Shown: positions 60,201 through 64,000 of the stretch, one piece after another
Layout of the letters: each line of letters starts with the position of its first letter
Numbering within the stretch: position 1 is the stretch's first letter
Assembly: GCA_039621445.1 (NCBI GenBank)
Contig: CP154956.1
Span: 28,278,667-28,342,666 of the forward strand
Source of the DNA: Euglena gracilis
Taxonomy: Eukaryota > Euglenida > Euglenophyceae > Euglenales
Length of the DNA: 64,000 nucleotides
Direction: 5' to 3'
Position numbers and translations under genes: made by a program
Notes under the pieces: model-generated
Database searches by the model: none
What the model saw: only the letters and a program-made list of their open reading frames with translations
Told to the model about the DNA's origin: nothing

Positions 60201-61572
60201 CCCGAAAAGCACTGGAACACTCTGCCAGCAACTGAAGCAAACACCACCTGGAAATATTGTGCTCGTAGCTCCAAAAATATTTAACCTATATCTAAGGTGG
60301 GAAAATTTTTTTAACCGCATAATGCCCTGCACCAACCTGCTGTTTGGCTTATTTCTCAGTGGTTGCCACCATAATTCACTTAGTGCCCGTGGGGGGGGGC
60401 ACTCTTTTTCTGGAGCCAAACTCCCCCACCCAACGTTGGTCGGGGCCGTTGACCCCCCCCCCCGGGGGTGCGAGAGTGGTGGTGGGTGGGTCAGTCCGGT
60501 CATCTGGAAAAATTTTAACAGTTTTCGGCTGGTATTGGGTGGGGTTTGGGTGGGGTGAGTGGGAGTCCCAGGCTTCTTTTTAAGACCCCCGGGGGGGGGG
60601 GAGGGGGGATCCCCCCCCACCCACCCAGGGTGACGTGGGACCCCCCCGGGGGGGACCCCCCAAAATTGGGCCCGCTAAAAGCAATTTTCAAAAATTTTCG
60701 GCGCTTCGCGCCGAAAAGGTATACCCGGTGCCTCCGGCGCGAGACTGTGGGAGAGTTGACCACGGGGGGGGGAGGGGGGCAGTTGTGGGTGGGTGGGTGG
60801 GTGGGTGGGAGAGTAGACCTGGGGGGGAGGCACTCACCCACTCTTGAAAAGCAACCCCCTAGGGGGGATGGTGTCACGCAGGTGCTCAATGAATCGACAG
60901 ATGTCACTTCCGTTGGAATAGGGCTGGTGAGGAAACCCTTGAGAGTGCGGTCCACACCTGTTGGGGTTGGGCAGGAGGCGGCGGTGTCGTCGTCTGGCGC
61001 GTCGTGCCGGGTGGGCCGCACGACAATTTGATGCGTCCAGTCCTTCTTCGGCAGGGGGGCCTCCGCGTCTGCCCTGGGGGCGGCGGCACCGGGCGCCGTG
61101 TCCTCCGTCGTGGGCGGCGTCCATTCGTCCATCACTCCGCAGGCGTCTGAGGTCACAGAAATGGGGCCTCCGTTCCACCTTCTGAGGATGTGGGCTTCTT
61201 TCAACCCAATGGCCAGCTGCGGTCATCCAAATGACAGATTGCCTTGCCTGCTGTTTGGCCCATCCTGGCGTGCCATCCTGCAGTGATCTGAAGGAGTCAC
61301 CGGAGAACCATTTGATACAGTTAAAAGAAACGGCTCTCGCCCAGAGACCTGGTCGCGCGGGCAACAACGGGGCGGGTCGGCGGCACGGGCCGCAGCAGGG
61401 CGGCGTGCTCCTGCTGGAGGTCGCGCTTCACGCCCTGGGCCCACCAGAACATGACGCCGATGACGAGGGTGATGAGGGCGTACGGCCCGTACTGGCGCAG
61501 CAGCTGCCGCTGGCCGTTGGGCCGGGGCCGGAGGCCCATCATGTACACGTGGTCCCCCCGGCCGGAGCCCAT
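51120..61572 (-). CDS. Predicted type II membrane protein with duplicated Cys-rich ectodomain and a Sushi-like module
   Basis: I do not recognise this as a named family. Exons found: 61572-61349, 61146-60958, 60093 to about 60041, about 59898-59817, 59266-59218, about 58605-58571, 58502-58404, 56793-56636, 56061-55891, 55552-55488, 55024 to about 54938, about 52050-51856, 51222-51120. The N-terminal exon has one hydrophobic segment (YALITLVIGVMFWWA) after a basic stretch, fitting a signal anchor. The rest is a Cys-rich ectodomain with two copies of a module series and a Sushi-like exon between them. From 58571 to 55488 phases agree at each junction, so both copies belong to one transcript. 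The joins around 61349/61146 and 60041-58605 are not all resolved. The role is unknown; surface or secretory-pathway placement is inference. Confidence 0.7.
51856..56061 (-). CDS. Ectodomain unit 2 exons
   Basis: Order: APRDWTHKLSLKRHNLDEEP to WACEADTFEVA (56061-55891); NWQHTCVEDMVVEGPCGGKC (55552-55488); DTTLEYREGERFEVKNVNGL then LCRAEGD (from 55024); CGLNFHGNLALKNCARGN and a charged tail EDEAAKEEWRPRRR (to 51856). Block order repeats unit 1. The intron splitting the last two blocks is about 2.9 kb here, but the same blocks are one exon in unit 1. Confidence 0.75.
53676..53740. repeat. (CTGCAAAAAA)n short tandem
   Basis: AAACTGCACTGCAAAAAACTGC and onward, iterated about five times. The same motif appears at 54,690-54,800 and, shorter, at 7,405-7,450. 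Confidence 0.85.
53990..54640 (-). pseudogene. Coding remnant, possibly transposase C-terminus, frameshifted
   Basis: In the 2.9-kb intron 54,937-52,051. From 54,327 the minus strand is open for 120 codons: RVTMTRCVVAAWKAASDRLP, IERLFREFGYIWCGDGVSL, VPLTKAERREADAMAQEVM. The 'W...S...I...FR..G' pattern resembles the C-terminus of pogo/Tigger-like DDE transposases; this is a weak, pattern-level likeness. Upstream (about 54,590-54,440) another stretch reads LCVVGAHAGWEFKGNQTMI in a different phase, with stops between. Base composition is more even than in host exons. It could equally be an unrecognised host exon. Confidence 0.4.
55253..55291. repeat. Hairpin-forming inverted repeat
   Basis: Arms 55253-55269 and 55275-55291 (AGCATGCT-TCATGCTA and complement) pair over 17 nt with one mismatch around a 5-nt loop. 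More GCATGAT/ATCATGC words follow to 55380. It is within the intron 55,487-55,025. Confidence 0.85.
56636..56793 (-). CDS. Sushi/CCP-like exon
   Basis: 52 codons: CEAPVFRTGFDFRACTDHSV, then GGTCAVKCAAGYVGLPTATC and TADGWEVEGTCT. The Cys spacing, GY.G and GW near the end are those of Sushi (complement control) modules. The acceptor is CCCGCAG, the donor GTGTGCC, and the phases fit both neighbours. Confidence 0.8.
56794..58403 (-). other. Intron between unit 1 and the Sushi-like exon
   Basis: 1.6 kb, donor GTACGT and acceptor CCCGCAG, phase 2 on both sides. Includes AT-rich T/A runs (56,950-57,290) and G/C runs. No gene seen. Confidence 0.75.
58404..61146 (-). CDS. Ectodomain unit 1 exons
   Basis: Order: KKDWTHQIVVRPTRHDAP (61146-60958); NWQHTCRRNILIEGPC (from 60093); KCLLTAVCLDVHNQLQNTTF (59898-59817); a 49-nt exon 59266-59218; LEYPEGQPLEV (to 58571); KNINGLLCRTQPDGSVACGL and NFHGNVARKNCPG (58502-58404). 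Each block has a partner in unit 2. The 61146-60958 exon is open in a second frame; I chose the DWTH frame because it matches unit 2. Confidence 0.72.
58503..58570 (-). other. Nonconventional intron, 68 nt
   Basis: Begins AGACAGGCTGCGG (CAG at +4 to +6) and ends GGCCTGGGACC (CTG at -8 to -6); CAGGC pairs with GCCTG. Removing it gives EVKNINGLLC, matching the uninterrupted EVKNVNGLLC of unit 2. A GT-AG reading (GTAGAC...CAAAG) would drop two residues. Confidence 0.9.
59495..59700. repeat. Dispersed repeat copy (partner at 23.8 kb)
   Basis: See 23,810-24,140: same ordered blocks. It continues into an inverted repeat (CCCATTCTTGGCCCGGGCC / GGCCAAGAATGGGCTAA, 59,648-59,681). Confidence 0.7.
61349..61572 (-). 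CDS. N-terminal exon with signal anchor
   Basis: ATG at 61572, 11 nt after CTGCAG (possible trans- or cis-splice acceptor). It reads MGSGRGDHVYMMGLRPRP, then RQLLRQYGPYALITLVIGV and MFWWAQGVKRDLQQEH, ending at ACCAG|GTCTCT. One membrane span of about 16 residues with a basic side before it. The next exon in the DWTH frame does not follow in phase by simple GT-AG joining, so a small exon may be missing. Confidence 0.65.
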
Positions 61573-61665
61573 GCCGGTGCCGTCTGCAGAGGGCAGGGCA
61601 GCACTGCTGACCCCTTTGACGGCGTTTTCTTTGTTGTGGCTCCACTTCTGTAGCTATGTGTGTGC

Positions 61666-61699
<34 letters not shown>

Positions 61700-61758
61700 G
61701 GTGGGTGTGTGGGTGGGTGTGGGTGGGTGGGTGTGGGTGGGTGGGTGTGTGTGTGTGT

Positions 61759-61855
<97 letters not shown>

Positions 61856-62305
61856 TGTGTGGGTGGGTGGGTGGGTGGGTGGGTGGGTGTGTGTGGGTGG
61901 GTGGGTGGGTGGGTGTGGGCGTGGGTGGGTGGGTGGGTGTGCGGGTGAGTGCAGGGCATCTTGGAGGCTCGTCACTCTGCTGGAGTCGACCGTGGTTACT
62001 AACATGGCACAGCTCTGGGCAGGGAAATGAAGCGGTAGGCCCCATGGCACAACTGCAATCTGGATTCCCTCCGCTAGTGAGGAGAAGGTGATGAAAAATT
62101 GGAACAAAGAGGCCCATGACCGAATCATGAGGCAATGCTTTGCAGCCCCAGCCCCCGGCACACAAATTTGGGAGCGGCACAACAGAGAGGTCAGTGGAGG
62201 TTAGCCAAAGATGGGAAGAATGATACAAAGCCAAGCTAAAGCCAGCAAATTAGGTCAGGACAGGGGTCAAAAGAAGAGGTCGAACGCTGGAAGTGGGCCC
62301 TGGGG
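61573..62305. other. Spacer with (GT)n/(GGGT)n microsatellite
   Basis: Between the stop of the PRKRIP1-like gene (62306) and the first ATG of the membrane-protein gene (61572). The tract 61662-61955 is GT mixed with GGGT units, about 295 nt, only 90 nt upstream of that ATG. No gene seen at 61,956-62,305. Confidence 0.85.
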
Positions 62306-63124
62306 TCAGTTCTCGGCGCTGCCGTCGGAGGCCCCGTCCGCCTCGTCGGCCTCGGGCCCGGCCTCGGCCCCACCGGCCGCCCCGGCTGGGCCCTGGGAGC
62401 GCTTGGCAGCCTCCTTGCGCCGCCGCGCCGCCTCCTCCTTCTTCCGGCGCTTCGCCGCCCGCTTCGCCGTCTTCGCGTCCTGCGGCGGCCCCGACAAATA
62501 CATGAAACCCACACACAAAAACGAAGGGGCACGCTGCGGCGTCACCAAAGGAAACAGAAAGACCGACGTCCAGCCCCCAGTGCAGACAACAACGGAGGAG
62601 GGTGGCAGTGTGGTCGGGAGGGTTGAGCGGGGCGGACCTCCTCCGCCTTTCGCGTCTGCCGCCGCTCCTCGAAGTCCTGGGCCTTCTTCACCTCCACGCC
62701 GTGCAGGTAGATGCCCTCCAGCCGCTTCCGCTCCGCATCCTGAGACCAGAGACGTTGATCTGCTTTCTGCCATTCATGGCTGCCACAGATACGTTCGAAG
62801 TTAGCACGTGCACGTGCTAACACACAATACAAATCTCCGCTCATCAAATGTGTTTCATTCCCAAAAACGCATCCACACCCCACAGACCTACACACACGCG
62901 CGTGCGCATATGCACGCACAAACACACACACACACACCACGCACGCACGCAATGCACACACATACACGCTTCCGGAGATACTTTCCAAACTCTGCGCTGG
63001 AGGCACCAGCGCAGGAGCCGTGTTGGAACGGCGGCATGTTGGACGATTTCAACTCTTGCTGCAGCTCGGCGAGGGTCGGCAGCTGGGAGGTGACGTCCCG
63101 TTCGGGGGCCAGGGCCCAGACGGG
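62306..63124 (-). CDS. PRKRIP1-like protein, C-terminal three exons
   Basis: PRKRIP1 is a small basic protein found in spliceosomal C/C* complexes. Exons 63124-62966, 62739-62638 and 62479-62306 join in phase with GT-AG borders. They read SNMPPFQHGSCAGASSAEFG and KYLRKR, DAERKRLEGIYLHGVEV and QDFEERRQTRKAEE, then DAKTAKRAAKRRKKEEAARR and an acidic tail ending DGASDGSAEN, TGA at 62308-62306. The pattern GS.AGA.S.EF..Y followed 31 residues later by DFEERR......TAKR keeps the same spacing as human PRKRIP1 (GSSAGAGSGEFHVY ... EFQKRL...TAKRRKK). The protein start lies upstream and is not fixed. Confidence 0.78.
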
Positions 63125-63689
63125 CTGGGCTTCGGGGGGGGGGGGGCTTTTTAGGTGGGGCAAAAGCAAAGAACGAAACAGCAAACCTACGCGGGCTTGG
63201 GCGAGGGCCAGTGGGGGGCGGATGCAGTGGGCCCTGCACATGGGTTTGCGCAAATTCTGGATCCAGCTTGCCTGGAGAACGGGCGAACAGGCAGACACAT
63301 GGTTGGGGGCTGTTGCACAATGCCGGCAACTCCGTCGCTACTTTGGGCAACGATAATTGGCCACTCGGAACACAAAAGGCTTGGCTTTATAAATGAACAA
63401 CTGAGTATCATTTGGTGCCAAAAGGGGTCTGCTAAATCATTGTTGACCCTTTGGCGATACCTTGGGATGCCGAACCACAATCCCTGTACATCATCAACAA
63501 TTGGGGGACATGACTTGGAACTAATGAGCACAACGCAGCCCCCCCCCCACTGCGGGCGATGGACTTCGAGATGCCAAGCATCCTCCAGCCTCTTCCTTGA
63601 ACCTCGGGCGCAACAGAATCCGCCCAAGGTCGCCCCCAGCAAACACCCTGAGGTGCAGAGGACAGGAAACAGGGGGGGAGTTGGGGCCC

Positions 63690-63853
63690 CACACCCTCCA
63701 CTTTGAGGTGCAGCTCCTCCTCCAGCGTCATGTTGAGCTCCTCCGGCCGCCGGGGCCGCAGCTGCTCCGACGGCGTGAACATCCTCCCGTTACCCTCGGC
63801 CCCGGGCCTCCTCGATGAGCCGCAGGTCCACGAACTGGGGCATTGCGGCGGGG
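63690..63853 (-). CDS. Candidate upstream exon, frame broken once
   Basis: From 63845 the minus strand reads MPQFVDLRLIEEARGRG, then TAA. Skipping one G of a G run lets it continue as MFTPSEQLRPRRPEELN and MTLEEELHLKVE to a donor near 63,694. It may be the 5' exon of the PRKRIP1-like gene or of another gene; I do not recognise it. The break may be a homopolymer error or a real lesion. Alternatively the coding part begins at the ATG at 63,782. Confidence 0.4.
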
Positions 63854-64000
63854 GCTTGGGGGGCGGAAAAAGCTGGGAGGGCAGGGGCAGGGAGGCTGGG
63901 GGGCAATGCCGATGCCACCCTGTTGGGTGGGCTCAGTGACATGGAGAAGGTAACCCCCCAAAAATAAGATCCCGTCGAAAAAAGGCCCCCAATTTCAGCG
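63854..64000. other. Right end of window, nothing recognised
   Basis: G- and C-run-rich sequence without a supported exon. Confidence 0.5.

Noticed and set aside
60834-61367. Alternative Arg-rich frame (RRLRSDGRMDAAHDGG) across the 61.1-kb exon
   Set aside because: It joins the upstream exon in phase, but the DWTH frame has a clear paralogue in unit 2, so I prefer the latter; a transcript is needed to be certain.

Overview
The window is eukaryotic nuclear DNA, most probably from a euglenid (Euglena-like) alga or protist. Genes are cut into many short GC-rich exons. Most introns are GT-AG, but several have the layout known for euglenid nonconventional introns: CAG at +4 to +6, CTG at -8 to -6, and complementary intron ends (minus strand 50,120-49,957 and 58,570-58,503). 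Species is inference; no rRNA, spliced leader or organelle sequence is present to settle it.

All four recognised genes lie on the minus strand. From right to left: (1) a small PRKRIP1-like splicing-associated protein (63.1-62.3 kb, possibly starting at 63.85 kb); (2) a predicted type II membrane protein of a kind I do not recognise, with a duplicated Cys-rich ectodomain and one Sushi-like module (61.6-51.1 kb); (3) a complete DDX54/Dbp10 DEAD-box helicase, 20 exons that join in frame to 817 codons plus stop (50,176-16,721); (4) the 5' and central parts of a phosphoinositide phospholipase C-like gene (15,320 to about 300, C-terminal C2 part off the left edge) that keeps PH, EF-hand, X and Y regions but appears to have lost two catalytic residues.

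The DDX54 gene covers 33 kb for 2.45 kb of coding sequence. Its intron 9 is 19.0 kb and holds a stack of repeats: a 312-bp T tract, dispersed G/C-run palindromes, a 0.8-kb tandem satellite, a 7.2-kb minisatellite of 35-bp units, a 0.75-kb tandem duplication and a degenerate repeat of about 50 bp. Its last intron holds a plus-strand, retroelement-like coding region with two RIGEAK-x-PGP motifs. Very long dinucleotide tracts sit right against splice sites.

Most long open frames here (Cys-Val, His-Thr, poly-Gly, poly-Phe, Pro-rich) are translations of simple repeats, not genes. No tRNA, rRNA or CRISPR was seen. The genes form no obvious pathway: two are nuclear RNA-processing factors, one a lipid-signalling relative, one a surface or secretory-pathway protein.
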